A DNA stretch of 64,000 nt from Singulisphaera sp. GP187 (GCA_945905925.1 CAMDQN010000010.1:1-64000); one strand, 5' to 3'. Positions 1 to 9,629 are shown, counted from the stretch's first letter. Numbers and translations are program-made. The notes: generated by a model from the letters alone, not told the origin.

Positions 1-119
1 TGTTGGCAAAGGCTCAACGCCAGGAAGGTTCCTTCGGAACCATGAAGCTCTCACCCATCGCCAAAAAGCTACGCGAACTCATCGGGGAGAAAGACGCGAA
101 CTCAGCCGAGGGCGGCTGA
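1..119 (+). CDS. C-terminal fragment of a gene entering from the left edge
   Basis: A reading frame is open from the window edge (codons in phase with position 3) to a TGA at 117-119. It encodes about 38 residues ending KDANSAEGG, with a basic stretch before it (IAKKLRELIGEK). There is no recognisable domain. The stop is followed by a strong hairpin at 146-187, which fits the end of a transcription unit. It could also be a chance open frame, since high-GC DNA often stays open this long. Confidence 0.35.
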   Translation, partial: LAKAQRQEGSFGTMKLSPIAKKLRELIGEKDANSAEGG

Positions 120-145
120 GTTACAAGTCCACAGCGCAAGCCCCT

Positions 146-187
146 CCGAAGGGGAGCGCGCCGCATCGTCGGCGCGCTCCCCTTCGG
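146..187. terminator. Perfect 18-bp hairpin, TTTAGC/CCGAAGGGG repeat family
   Basis: Arms 146-163 and 170-187 are perfectly complementary (CCGAAGGGGAGCGCGCCG against its reverse complement) with a 6-nt loop. It is followed by GCGGCTAACC and then a T-rich stretch (CTTTCTTTT). It probably works as a terminator for the gene to its left. It also belongs to a family of intergenic palindromes seen at 21916, 25540 and 50617, which share CCGAAGGGG and CTAA cores. Confidence 0.6.
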
Positions 188-266
188 GTCTGCGGCTAAC
201 CCTTTCTTTTCCGCGCGCGCACGAGTACAAGGGTGAAAGTTCCCACCTCGAAGGAGTTCACACATC

Positions 267-2654
267 ATGCCCCGCCTCTCCCTCGCGCTCTTCGCGCTGT
301 TCAGCTTCGCGAGCGCCACACGCGCCGCGGACGTTCCCGTGATCGGTGATGTCGAAGGTCAACCCCTTGCGGCGAACGCGGGCCGCATCGTGAAGGCGCT
401 CGACTTCCTCGGCACGCCGCTTCCCGAAGATGCGAACAAGGCGCTGGCAAAGGCGATCGAAGACAAGGACGCGAAGAAGGTTCAGGAGGTTCTCGACAAG
501 CACGTGCTGTTCGCGATCACGATCAACCCGGAGGCGCGCATCAAGGTCGCGAAGGGACCGGGTAGTACGGCACTTCAGCAAGCGGGTTGGACGCCGGTTC
601 TTGTGAAGGTCATGAACGACAGCACCGTGAAGAAGCAACTCAAGATCATGAGTCCGCAGGCCGGCGACCGGTTCAGCGGGCGCGGCGACAAGAACCCGAA
701 AGACGACCCGAAGATCGCGGACCGGTTCCTCGGCGTCGAAGTGTTCACCGCGCCGCCGCTGACCGACACGCTCAGCGGGCTGAAGGTTGAATACGCCGTC
801 GTCCTCATCTACTCCGGGGAATCCGGCAAGCGCGAGGCGACGATCGGGTTCGACATCGGGCAAGGCAATCAGGACTTGGGATTCCGTGGCGAAACGCCGG
901 TGCTGTTCGAGGTAAAGCCGGCCATTGCGGTGAAGGTGAAGATCACCGACTTCGACGGCAAGCCGACGACCGGCCGGTTCCTCATTACCGACGCGAGCGG
1001 CCACGTGTACCCGCCACAGGCCAAGCGCCTCGCCCCGGACTTGTTCTTCCAGAAGCAAATCTACCGGCACGACGGCGAAACGATTCTCCTGCCGCCGGGG
1101 AAGTTCACCGTGCAGTACGGACGCGGGCCGGAGTACTCGCTGAAAACGGCGGAACTCGTCGTACCGTCGGTCAACGCGCGCCCACCGCAGTTCAACGCGA
1201 AGCTCGACCGGTGGGTGAACCCGGCCGACTACGGGTTCTTCAGCGGCGACCACCACATCCACGCCGCCGGCTGCGCCCACTACACGAACCCCACCGAGGG
1301 CATTCTCCCCGAACACATGTTCCTGCACGTCAAAGGCGAAGGGCTAAATGTCGGCTGCTGCCTCACGTGGGGACCGTGCTACGACTACCAGCGCAAATTC
1401 TTCGAGGCGAAGCCGTGGCAGAAGAGCGAACCGTTCACCGTGCTGAAGTACGACGTGGAAGTGTCCGGCTTCGGTTCCCAAGCTCTCGGCCACGTGTGTT
1501 TGCTGAATCTCCGCGACCAGACGTACCCCGGTTCCGACGGGACGAAGCTCAAGGGCTGGCCGACGTGGACGACGCCGCTGATGAAGTGGGGCAAGGATCA
1601 GGGCGCGGTGACCGGTTACGCACACTCCGCGAACGGCCTCGGCGTGAACCCGAAGGAAGCACCCAAGCGCCTGCTGGCGGCGCTCGATACGAACAACGAC
1701 GGCCTCATCAGCAAGACCGAAGCGAAGAACGGGTGGTGGCCGCTGCCGGAACCGTTCGCCACAATCGACGCCAACAACGACGGCGACCTTAGCCCGGCGG
1801 AACTGGCGAAGAGCGTTGAGCGTGCCCTCGACAAACTGCCGAACCTGAACATCCCGAACATGGACGGCATCGGCGCGCAGGAAATCTGCGTGACCACCGC
1901 ACTGGGCGTGTGCGACTTCATCAGCGCAATGGACACCGCGCGCGTCCTCGAATGGAACTGCTGGTACCACATCATGAACTGCGGGTTCCCGCTGAAGGCG
2001 AGTGGCGAAACGGACTTCCCGTGCATCAGCGGCAGCCGCGTGGGCCAAGGGCGCGTGTACGTGCAACTCGGCAAGAAGACCGACGTGGTCGATTACGGCG
2101 CGTGGTGCCGCGGGATCGCGCAAGGGCGATCTTACGTTTCCGACGGTTACGCGCACGCCCTCGAATTTGGCGTGAACGGCACCAGCCCCGGGTACGGCGA
2201 CGTGAAACTCGACAAAGCCGGCACGGTGAAGGTGTCCGCGAAGGTCGCGTTCGCGCGCGACGTCTCCTTGGGCACCGCGCCAGGCGCGCAAGTTCCGGTC
2301 GGCAACGTCCGCAAGGTCGAACTCGTGGTGAACGGGAAGGTGATCGCGTCGAAGGACATTGCAGCCGACGACAAGACGCACGATGTGGCGTTTGACGTGA
2401 GCATCGACAAGAGTTCGTGGGTCGCGATCCGCCACTTCCCGCAGATGCACACGAACCCGGTGAACGTGATCGTCGCGGACAAGCCCATTCGCGCGAGCAA
2501 GACGAGCGCGAAGTGGTGCATCGGCGTGATCGAGCAACTGTGGAAGGTTCGCGGGTCTGGGATCAAGGCCGAAGAACGCGCCGAGGCTGAGAAGACGTTC
2601 AAGAAGGCGATCGAGATGTACAAGAAGATCGCCGAGGAATCGGCAGACGAGTGA
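267..2654 (+). CDS. Secreted CehA/McbA-like metallohydrolase with inserted EF-hand pair
   Basis: 795 aa. The ATG follows a clear AAGGAG at 251-256. The N-terminus is a signal peptide (SLALFALFSFASATRA), so the product is exported. The central region carries GDHHIHAAGC near residue 327, resembling the metal-binding start of PHP/CehA-McbA hydrolases. Two calcium-type loops, DTNNDGLISKTE (from residue 474) and DANNDGDLSPAE (from 501), form an EF-hand pair inside the hydrolase region. A later segment with HIMNCGFPLKASGETDFP is followed by a C-terminal Ig-like/beta region. Families of this kind are common in planctomycetes; the substrate is unknown. Hydrolase assignment is by motif only; the exported location and EF-hands are clear. 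Confidence 0.75.
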   Translation: MPRLSLALFALFSFASATRAADVPVIGDVEGQPLAANAGRIVKALDFLGTPLPEDANKALAKAIEDKDAKKVQEVLDKHVLFAITINPEARIKVAKGPGSTALQQAGWTPVLVKVMNDSTVKKQLKIMSPQAGDRFSGRGDKNPKDDPKIADRFLGVEVFTAPPLTDTLSGLKVEYAVVLIYSGESGKREATIGFDIGQGNQDLGFRGETPVLFEVKPAIAVKVKITDFDGKPTTGRFLITDASGHVYPPQAKRLAPDLFFQKQIYRHDGETILLPPGKFTVQYGRGPEYSLKTAELVVPSVNARPPQFNAKLDRWVNPADYGFFSGDHHIHAAGCAHYTNPTEGILPEHMFLHVKGEGLNVGCCLTWGPCYDYQRKFFEAKPWQKSEPFTVLKYDVEVSGFGSQALGHVCLLNLRDQTYPGSDGTKLKGWPTWTTPLMKWGKDQGAVTGYAHSANGLGVNPKEAPKRLLAALDTNNDGLISKTEAKNGWWPLPEPFATIDANNDGDLSPAELAKSVERALDKLPNLNIPNMDGIGAQEICVTTALGVCDFISAMDTARVLEWNCWYHIMNCGFPLKASGETDFPCISGSRVGQGRVYVQLGKKTDVVDYGAWCRGIAQGRSYVSDGYAHALEFGVNGTSPGYGDVKLDKAGTVKVSAKVAFARDVSLGTAPGAQVPVGNVRKVELVVNGKVIASKDIAADDKTHDVAFDVSIDKSSWVAIRHFPQMHTNPVNVIVADKPIRASKTSAKWCIGVIEQLWKVRGSGIKAEERAEAEKTFKKAIEMYKKIAEESADE

Positions 2655-2659
2655 CCAGC

Positions 2660-2816
2660 GCAGTGGGCAGTGGGCAGTGGGCAGTGAGCAGAGAAGACAA
2701 ACACCAGTGAGCAAAGAGACAGCAAAACAAAACAAGCCGTGCGACTGCGGTCGCACGGCCTTTGCATTGTCTTTTCTGCCCACGACTCACCGCCTGCTGC
2801 CCACTGCTCAAGGCAG
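2660..2816. repeat. GTGGGCAGTGGGCAG inverted repeat flanking a terminator
   Basis: A left arm of tandem GCAGTGGGCAGT units (about 2660-2699) is answered by a right arm of TGCCCACTG-type sequence running into the end of the minus-strand gene (about 2769-2810). The arms also share AAGACAA/TTGTCTT. A second example of the same family lies at 54420-54517. The element sits between two convergent genes. Confidence 0.6.
2736..2776. terminator. Intrinsic terminator between convergent genes
   Basis: GCCGTGCGAC (2736-2745) pairs perfectly with GTCGCACGGC (2750-2759) around a 4-nt loop. It is followed by a T-rich tail (CTTTGCATTGTCTTTT). It lies between the CehA-like gene and the convergent STN/HEAT-type gene and most plausibly ends the plus-strand transcript. 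Confidence 0.65.
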
Positions 2817-4196
2817 CGGGATGTCCTTGAACTCGAACGTCACCTCGTGCGTGACCGTGTGCCATTCGGTGAGAACCAGGCGTGCCGGCGCGCCGAGCTT
2901 CACCGTGCCGGGCTGACCGGTGCGGCGATCGTTCGGCCCGAACATGATCGTCATTTGCAACCCGCCCGGGGTGTGGTTGCTCGTCTGCAACCCGTAGTTG
3001 TGATACCGGTTCCCCTTGTCGTCCATCAATTCAATGCGCTGCTGGATGTTGGAAGCCCACTGGTAATCGTCGCCGCGGCGCGGGTCCACCGGGATGCGGC
3101 TCTTCGCGGTCACGTTCACCAGATACACCTCCTTGTTGTTCGCGTCCGGGTCAACGGTAGTCACTTCCAGATCCGCCGTGCGCCCGGTGAACGATTGCTT
3201 CTTCACCTTGAGCGGGTCCGTCACCACCACTTCCGCCGACGTGCCCGATAGCAGTTCGATTCGCACGCGGCCCTTCAGGGTCTTGATGCTCGTCGCACCG
3301 CGATCACCGCGAACCAGGTTCGCGCTCATCGACATGTTGTGCGAGCGGCTGCCGCGGTTGTAGTACCCGGAGCGGTACTCGAAATCGTTGCGATCCCGCG
3401 GCGGCAGCATCGTGCCGCCCAGGTTGTCGGTGACGACCAGCAGTTCCGGTTGCGAGATCCCGAGCATCGGGTTCTTCGGCTCCGAGTTCACCTGGAAACT
3501 CAGACTCATGTACTCGCTGACGCGTTCGTTCCCGCCACGCTTGCTGATGTTGGAGAGCTGCACGCTGCGGTTCGACTGGATGTTGGTCGCGAGGAACCGG
3601 AACGGCCCGGCGTAGGCCACATAAGGGTTCATCGCGTCCTGGTTGTAGATGCGGACCGTATCGTCTTCGTACTCGGTGTACACGGTGAACCCGGCCGCGT
3701 TCGCGATGGTATCGATGGCCTGCCAGAACGGGGTGTTGTTGAACTCGAACGAGTGCTTCGCGTCGGACTGTTCGCCGAACTCCATCTTGTAGCCGGTCTG
3801 TTTGGCGATGTCGTCGATGATCTGTTTGGCGGTGCGGTCCTTCGCGTTGAGCGTGACCCGCTTGGGGGCGACGAGCCGGTCAAAGTCCATGCGCTTGACG
3901 AGGACCGCGAGCCGGCGTTGCACTTCCGGGTTGTCGGTGCTGAGGAGCACGCGGCGCATGTACGGCAGCGCCTTTTCGCCCTTCGCGGCGAGGTCGCGCC
4001 CGGCCTGTTCGCGGGTGCGCCAGTCTTCGGCGCCGAGGTCTTTGATCATCTGCTCGATGGCCGCGTCGCCCGGCCCTTCCGCGACCATCGGCATGGCGGC
4101 GGGCGCCCCGGGAGCGTAGTAGCGTTCTTTCCCCGCGACCGCACACGTCGCGACGATCAGCAACCCGAATACCGCGGTGATGGTTGTCGTTCGCAT
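2808..4196 (-). CDS. Exported protein with HEAT-like N-terminus and STN/secretin-like domain
   Basis: 462 aa from the ATG at 4196, chosen because AGAGG precedes it at a good distance; an in-frame TTG lies two codons upstream. There is a signal peptide (TTITAVFGLLIVATCAVAG). Residues around 35-85 form a HEAT-like helical pair (DWRTREQAGRDLAAKGEKAL). Then comes a segment VTLNAKDRTAKQIIDDIAKQTG resembling the STN/secretin N-domain fold, with FWQAIDTIANAAGFTVY. The C-terminal half is beta-rich with no motif I recognise. Similar two-part exported proteins occur widely in planctomycetes with no assigned function. Transcribed towards the terminator at 2736. Confidence 0.7.
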   Translation of the reverse strand: MRTTTITAVFGLLIVATCAVAGKERYYAPGAPAAMPMVAEGPGDAAIEQMIKDLGAEDWRTREQAGRDLAAKGEKALPYMRRVLLSTDNPEVQRRLAVLVKRMDFDRLVAPKRVTLNAKDRTAKQIIDDIAKQTGYKMEFGEQSDAKHSFEFNNTPFWQAIDTIANAAGFTVYTEYEDDTVRIYNQDAMNPYVAYAGPFRFLATNIQSNRSVQLSNISKRGGNERVSEYMSLSFQVNSEPKNPMLGISQPELLVVTDNLGGTMLPPRDRNDFEYRSGYYNRGSRSHNMSMSANLVRGDRGATSIKTLKGRVRIELLSGTSAEVVVTDPLKVKKQSFTGRTADLEVTTVDPDANNKEVYLVNVTAKSRIPVDPRRGDDYQWASNIQQRIELMDDKGNRYHNYGLQTSNHTPGGLQMTIMFGPNDRRTGQPGTVKLGAPARLVLTEWHTVTHEVTFEFKDIPLP

Positions 4197-4539
4197 GGGC
4201 AACCTCTGGGTCGGTCGAAGGAGTTAATCGGAGCGGGACGCGGGGATGGGTCTAGCCTACCAGCGGGCTTGGGCGCTCTCAAGGGTGCGGTGACGGAGCC
4301 GTTACGCGATTTTGTAAAGAAGTGTTCAAGCCTGACGCGGCCGTGGAATCGACGGTTTGGGCCGATCGTGCGGGTCGCGCCGCACTGCCGGCTTGTGCGA
4401 AATGCTACAAAGGCATGGGTGAGGACCGTGTGTATGCGAATTGGACAATCTGTACCGAACGCGCTTGATATGCCATCCGGGGGGGGCGCTACGATGGTGA
4501 GGTTGAAGTTGCACATCACCTCGGAAGGACGCCCCGCCC
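4197..4539. promoter_or_regulatory. Divergent intergenic region with a weak promoter candidate
   Basis: This 343-base gap separates divergent genes, so it should hold both promoters. On the plus strand, TTGGAC (4441-4446) and TGATAT (4466-4471) resemble -35 and -10 boxes, but the 19-bp spacing is long. An SD-like GGAAGGA stands before the ATG at 4540. There is a run of eight G near 4480. I see no other gene, repeat or operator. Confidence 0.25.
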
Positions 4540-7500
4540 ATGTCGCTCAACATTCGCAATCTGGCTGCGCGCCTGTTCCAGCGGTTCACAAAGCCGAGTA
4601 CGCTGAAGGCGCTGCCCAACCGGGCGCGGTTGAGCGTGACGGCGTTGGAGGATCGCGTGGTGCCAACGGCGGGGTCGGTGGTCAGCATCGAGGTCACGCA
4701 CGCGACCGAGGGCGGCGCTGCCGTGGTTCAACTCACGCGAACGGACACGACGGACTCCGCGACCGGTACGTTCACCTTGACCGGCACCGCGACCCCCGGG
4801 GTCGATTACTCCGAGTTCGGGAACTTCGCGTTCGCGCCAGAGCAAGCCACCTTCGTGCGGTCCTTCACCGCGCTCCCCGACGCGCTGGTGGAAGAAACTG
4901 AGACGGTGTACATCGCCCTGACCGCGGTCACCGGGTGTACCATCGGCGGGTTGGGTTACGACGTGGTGAACATCACCGACACCACGCCAGTGATTACGGT
5001 CGCGAAACTGTCGGACGCGGTGGAAAACGTCTCCGATGGCGCGTTCCGGTTCACGCGCACCGGCGATCTGACCGCGTCGCTGACGGCGAAGTACACAGCG
5101 GGTGGCACGGCCGGGGCCGGCATCGACTACACGGCCCTGTACACAGCCTCTTACGGAACGGTTACGTTCGCGGCCTCTTCTTCAACGGCTGATGTGACCG
5201 TAGCCGTTCTTGATGACAGCACGACAGAATACGACGAAGCCATCGTTGCGACACTGGAAAGCGACACCGGGTACGCGATTGGAGAAGCCAGCCAAGCGAC
5301 GGTCGTCATCGGGGACGATGAAACACCGTTGGTTCGACTTCAGACCGACGCGAACGCTCTCGAAGGTGTTTCGGATGGCCGCATCTGGTTCACGCGTCTG
5401 GGCGATTTGCGAGCCGAGTTGCCGGTTACCATCGAGGTCAGTGGCACAGCGGCGGAGGGGACGGACTTCACAGCACTCGGCACAACGGTAACGTTTGCGG
5501 CGGGCAACGCTTACGCTGTCTTGGATGTCGAAGCCCTCACGGATAGCGCCTACGACCCGGACGAAACCGTTGTCGTTACAATTCAGGCCGGGACGGGCTA
5601 CCAGTACGATATCGTTTACGCGACGACCCTCACGATTGAGGACGCAATCCCACTGGTCACGGTCGAGAAGATCACCGATGCGTGGGAGGACGGGCGCGAG
5701 GGCGCGTTCCTGTTCCGGCGAACGGGTGACCTCACCGCGTCGCTCACCGTGGACTACACGATCAGCGGGGACGCGACTGAAGAGGACGACTACGAGGAAC
5801 TCGCCGGTTCGATCGAGTTCGCGGCCGGCGCATCGGAAGCCGAGGTCGTGATAACGCCGGTGAACGATAGCAACGACGATCCGGGTGAAGTAGTCACGCT
5901 GACGATTGATGATACATCGAGTGAGTATGAAGTTGACACCCTGCACGCGGCCTCGCTGATGGTCGTAGACGACGAAACGCAACTCGTTACGGTTGCCAAG
6001 ATTTCGGACGGATTTGAAGGCGGCACAGGCGGGATGTTCCGGTTCACGCGAACAGGCGACATCAGCGCATCGCTCACGGTCAGTTACACCGCCACTGGAA
6101 CGGCCACGTCGGGGACCGACTACACGGCGCTCTCTGGGAGCGTCATGTTCGCGGCCACCGAAGCAACAGTCGACGTGCTCGTGACGCTCGGGAGCGACAC
6201 CTCGGCCGAAGACACGGAAACGATCATCGTGCAGGTGACCAGCGGCACGCTTTATGGCGCGGACCCGAACGCGATCGACGTCTCGTACCTCGTGGACGAC
6301 GACACGAACACAGGCAGGATTGGCGGTGTGGTGTGGACCGACGAAGACGGGAACGGCATCCGTGAAACGGGCGAAGATTTGGCAGTCGGGTTCTCGGTTA
6401 CCTTGCGCGACGAGCGGGGCAACCGCGTCTTCGAGACAGTGACCGATTCAAGCGGGGCGTACGAGTTCCGCGGGCTGGCAGAGGGAACCTACTTCGTTCG
6501 GTTCTACTCGCCACTTCTCTACTGGTTCGCCCCGGCCAACGAGGGGAGCGACGAATCCACCGACAGCGACGTGGACACGGACAGCGGCTACTCGGAAGCA
6601 ATCTCTCTGATCACGAGCGCGATGACGAAGACGAACGTTGGCGCGGGATTCGTGCTGACGGCGGCACCCGCCCCGAACGGTCCGACCATCAAGTTCACTT
6701 ATGACGACGGCACCGACTACAAAGAAGGGCCAGCACAAGATATTGGCAAGTCGCGGAACTTCCTCAAGGTCGCGAAGTGGTCTGATGCATTCAAGCACGA
6801 TACCACCGGGATCAATTCCAAAACCGTTTTGCTGGCGCCGAACGCTAAAGGCCTCGACTTTATTGACCGTGACCCAGATCGCTTCAACGTGCGCGTCTAC
6901 GATTCCGTCAAGTGGGGCGAGAAAAACCCTGACAACTCCTGGAAGAATCTCACGCTCACGGCAACGATTTCGACCTCGAATGAAACGGCTTTCGCTGCCT
7001 ACAACGATACGGAAACCAAAATCAGTTTGGTCCGAATCCCAGATCAGACGGGATGGTACTGGTCGGATTCACAAATCCTCGTGTCCAGCGAAGTTGATGA
7101 TAAGTATGACGATCCCATGACGTATTTTGGCAAGGACGATGTCAACTTTGATGTGACGAAGACGTACAAGAAGGGCGACTGGACAATCCCGATCTCGGAT
7201 CGAACGCACCGGATCGCGCTCGGGGGGACGGTCACCATTAAGTATGATACCGGAAACGTCAATGTCGGCACGAACGGCATTATCGAGGCAACGGGCAAGG
7301 TAAAGGTCGTCAAGCAGGTGACGGTGTCGCCACACTTCTTGACTGCCGGGCCCAACGCTCCGCGCACCGGCGAACCGTATGAGGACACGAACGATAACGG
7401 CATCCATGATGCGAAGGAAACCTATTGGGATGTCAACGGCGACAGGAAGTACACAGAGCAACTCGACGCAACGAACATGATGAAACGGTTCGACCGCGAC

Positions 7501-8118
7501 CTGAGTGTCGCCAACGAGGTTTATGCACAAGTGGGTCTACGGTTCGTGAAGGGGACGGGAGAGAAGACGGGCGTGTTCGAGGCTCCAATCGCAATCGGCG
7601 ACGGCGCGATCGTCCTCAGCAATCCTGGACCGATCGTCGGCGATCAAAAACTGACACCGAGTGAGAAAGCGATTCTCGTCGGTGGTAACATTCCGGCGGT
7701 CGCGAACAACAACCCGATCGCGGGCGCGTTTAATACCCTGAGTACGAAGGACGTTGAAGTCTACTACGTCCGCTCCGCTCCGCCAGACGACTGGATGCAA
7801 AATACGCCGAGCAATCCGCACCGCCGAGGTCATTCGTTCAGCTCTAACTTCTACAAGCAAATGAAAACGGTCGATCTCAACGACAGCCTCATCCTCTCGG
7901 AGATGGCCGATTACTACGTCCTCGCTCACGAGCTGTATCACGTCCTCGCGCAAGAGGGACATAGCGACAAGACGTTCCACTGGAATGTGTTCCGCGCGTC
8001 TCCGACTCAAATCAGCGTGACCACGGAGACGAAGATCACCGATAGCCGTCGGCTGACGCAAGCGCAACAGTTAATCGTTACCGATACCTCGAACAAGTAC
8101 GCGGAGAATCCGTCGTGA
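4540..8118 (+). CDS. Large extracellular Calx-beta / SdrD-B protein with HELYH metalloprotease-like end
   Basis: 1192 aa. The N-terminus has no ordinary signal peptide but the planctomycete-type leader RLSVTALEDRVVP. Five Calx-beta-like repeats follow (about residues 45-590; recurring FTRTGDLTASL and GTDYTAL). Next is an SdrD B-like domain (about 595-700; VWTDEDGNGIRETGE, DSSGAYEFRGLAEGTYF). The C-terminal part, residues about 700-1192, contains HELYHVLAQEGH at 1130-1141, a HExxH-like zinc-protease signature, plus a calcium-loop-like DTNDNGIHD. It is probably a surface or matrix protein, perhaps with peptidase activity. Catalysis is inferred from one motif. The next gene overlaps its stop codon. 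Confidence 0.8.
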   Translation: MSLNIRNLAARLFQRFTKPSTLKALPNRARLSVTALEDRVVPTAGSVVSIEVTHATEGGAAVVQLTRTDTTDSATGTFTLTGTATPGVDYSEFGNFAFAPEQATFVRSFTALPDALVEETETVYIALTAVTGCTIGGLGYDVVNITDTTPVITVAKLSDAVENVSDGAFRFTRTGDLTASLTAKYTAGGTAGAGIDYTALYTASYGTVTFAASSSTADVTVAVLDDSTTEYDEAIVATLESDTGYAIGEASQATVVIGDDETPLVRLQTDANALEGVSDGRIWFTRLGDLRAELPVTIEVSGTAAEGTDFTALGTTVTFAAGNAYAVLDVEALTDSAYDPDETVVVTIQAGTGYQYDIVYATTLTIEDAIPLVTVEKITDAWEDGREGAFLFRRTGDLTASLTVDYTISGDATEEDDYEELAGSIEFAAGASEAEVVITPVNDSNDDPGEVVTLTIDDTSSEYEVDTLHAASLMVVDDETQLVTVAKISDGFEGGTGGMFRFTRTGDISASLTVSYTATGTATSGTDYTALSGSVMFAATEATVDVLVTLGSDTSAEDTETIIVQVTSGTLYGADPNAIDVSYLVDDDTNTGRIGGVVWTDEDGNGIRETGEDLAVGFSVTLRDERGNRVFETVTDSSGAYEFRGLAEGTYFVRFYSPLLYWFAPANEGSDESTDSDVDTDSGYSEAISLITSAMTKTNVGAGFVLTAAPAPNGPTIKFTYDDGTDYKEGPAQDIGKSRNFLKVAKWSDAFKHDTTGINSKTVLLAPNAKGLDFIDRDPDRFNVRVYDSVKWGEKNPDNSWKNLTLTATISTSNETAFAAYNDTETKISLVRIPDQTGWYWSDSQILVSSEVDDKYDDPMTYFGKDDVNFDVTKTYKKGDWTIPISDRTHRIALGGTVTIKYDTGNVNVGTNGIIEATGKVKVVKQVTVSPHFLTAGPNAPRTGEPYEDTNDNGIHDAKETYWDVNGDRKYTEQLDATNMMKRFDRDLSVANEVYAQVGLRFVKGTGEKTGVFEAPIAIGDGAIVLSNPGPIVGDQKLTPSEKAILVGGNIPAVANNNPIAGAFNTLSTKDVEVYYVRSAPPDDWMQNTPSNPHRRGHSFSSNFYKQMKTVDLNDSLILSEMADYYVLAHELYHVLAQEGHSDKTFHWNVFRASPTQISVTTETKITDSRRLTQAQQLIVTDTSNKYAENPS

Positions 8119-8597
8119 AACTGTTCCTGCTCGACCTGCGCTGTGCTTACTTCCGGGTTCCGGCGGCAGCCGCGTGCGCGGTCGCAATGCTGTGGGTCGG
8201 AGGCGCGCAACGGCCCGAATCTCGCGCGGCCATCGGCACGCCCGGCGTCGAACCGGTGCCCGCGCCTGCGCGCTGGGACACCTACCCACCCGACACGCGC
8301 GACCGCGCCGAGGTGCGCGGGCGCCTGCTCGCTCAAGTGCGCTCCGGCATGACCCGCACACAGGTCGAGGCTATCCTCGGCCCGTCCGACAACCCGCGCG
8401 ACGCCGTGGACCGGGGCAGGGACGATAAGTTGTGGCTGTGCAAGCCGTACTGGTGCGTCCTCCCGCACTTGCGGCACGAGAAAGGCGGTGGCTCCTACAA
8501 CGTCTCTGTCGATTACGACGCTTCGGGGCCAGAACCGATCCTGGTCGATATCGTACGTGACATGCGGGATCACTTCCTGCCGGCATTCGCCCCGTGA
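8115..8597 (+). CDS. Small exported protein with SmpA/BamE-like motif
   Basis: 160 aa, GTG start overlapping the previous stop (GTGA), which suggests translational coupling to the Calx-beta protein. A hydrophobic N-terminal segment (VPAAAACAVAMLWVGG) could be a signal peptide or anchor. The segment VRSGMTRTQVEAILGPSD matches the start of SmpA/OmlA/BamE-like domains, followed by KLWLCKPYW. In other bacteria this fold occurs in outer-membrane lipoproteins. There is no lipobox here, so envelope location is likely but the role is open. Confidence 0.65.
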   Translation: MKLFLLDLRCAYFRVPAAAACAVAMLWVGGAQRPESRAAIGTPGVEPVPAPARWDTYPPDTRDRAEVRGRLLAQVRSGMTRTQVEAILGPSDNPRDAVDRGRDDKLWLCKPYWCVLPHLRHEKGGGSYNVSVDYDASGPEPILVDIVRDMRDHFLPAFAP

Positions 8598-8744
8598 ATG
8601 GGAAAGGCTCCGGCGGGACCGACACCGCCGCCCTCGTCTGGAACCTCGACAAGCCAAAATAGACCTTACCAACAGCGAACAACCCGGAGCGCCACCCCAA
8701 ACGTGGCGTTCCGGGTCGCAGTCGTTCGCGTTCCACGCTGTTCG

Positions 8745-9629
8745 TTACGGCTCGACCTTCTTGCCGCGGATCATCTCCTCGGTCGCGTCCAGAATCTCCA
8801 GCACCTGACCGTCGGTCAGGTCGTCGAGCTTCAACTCCCACCGCCGGACGATCCGCAAACGGTTGTAGATGATCACCGTTACCGGGGCGTCGCCGATCAT
8901 GAACGCGGTGATCGAATCGGACTTCTCCGGGTGCAGACCGAAAGGCACGTTCCCCACCTTCACCACATCCGCGTAGTTCTTCACCTCCAGAACCTTTGCG
9001 TCCCGCATGTCGTCGTGTGGGTACTCCCGGTCAACCATCACTTCTTTGTCATTCAGATTTTTCTTCTTCTCTTCTTCTTCCTTCTTTTCCTGCTCCGATC
9101 GCTCGGGAGTACCACAACTGCGGTACGTGCCCAGATCACTGGGAATCTTCACGAGGGGTTTATCGAGGAGGATGGGTTTCTTCTTGCCTTCGAGTTTCAG
9201 GAACATCGTGAACGCGGCCAACTTGTCGGCCCGGTTTCGCGGCTCCTGGACCAGCGCGTCGGCTCCCTTGATGAGTTTGCTCAGGCCGTCGGTGGCTTGC
9301 AACTTGTCGATCGCCACGGTGTCCCGCACGAACACCGCGACCATCGGCGACAGCCCGTGTTCACACACGAGACAGTGAATCTTGCCGGTGCGGTCGCGGG
9401 GGTCGCGGTCGTCGTCGTTCTTGGGCTGCGCCACCTTCGGCGAGAACCGGTTGTCCACCACCAACTGCGCGCGGAACGTGGCCGGCACCACGTTCGAGTG
9501 CCGGATCGCGGAAACGACGGAACACCCGGCCACGCGAACCGTCTGCTGCGGTTCCGGTTCCTGGGCACGCGCCGCGAACCCCGCCACCGCGAGCAACCCG
9601 GCCACAACCAACACGCGCGGAACCGTCAT
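8745..9629 (-). CDS. Exported protein of unknown function
   Basis: 294 aa from the ATG at 9629, selected because GGGAGG lies just upstream and a signal peptide follows (VPRVLVVAGLLAVAGFAARAQ). The frame is open further upstream, but that sequence does not look coding. A highly charged stretch EQEKKEEEEKKK occurs near residue 175; its DNA is unusually A/T-rich for this genome (9050-9100). Cysteines near residues 30, 75 and 165 could form disulfides. I do not recognise a family. It is convergent with the gene at 8115. Confidence 0.6.
   Translation of the reverse strand: MTVPRVLVVAGLLAVAGFAARAQEPEPQQTVRVAGCSVVSAIRHSNVVPATFRAQLVVDNRFSPKVAQPKNDDDRDPRDRTGKIHCLVCEHGLSPMVAVFVRDTVAIDKLQATDGLSKLIKGADALVQEPRNRADKLAAFTMFLKLEGKKKPILLDKPLVKIPSDLGTYRSCGTPERSEQEKKEEEEKKKNLNDKEVMVDREYPHDDMRDAKVLEVKNYADVVKVGNVPFGLHPEKSDSITAFMIGDAPVTVIIYNRLRIVRRWELKLDDLTDGQVLEILDATEEMIRGKKVEP

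Noticed and set aside
258-1328. Long minus-strand open frame opposite the CehA-like gene
   Set aside because: It is a shadow frame of a high-GC gene: no ribosome-binding site, arginine/valine-rich composition and no family motif, while the plus strand has a clear signal peptide and EF-hands.
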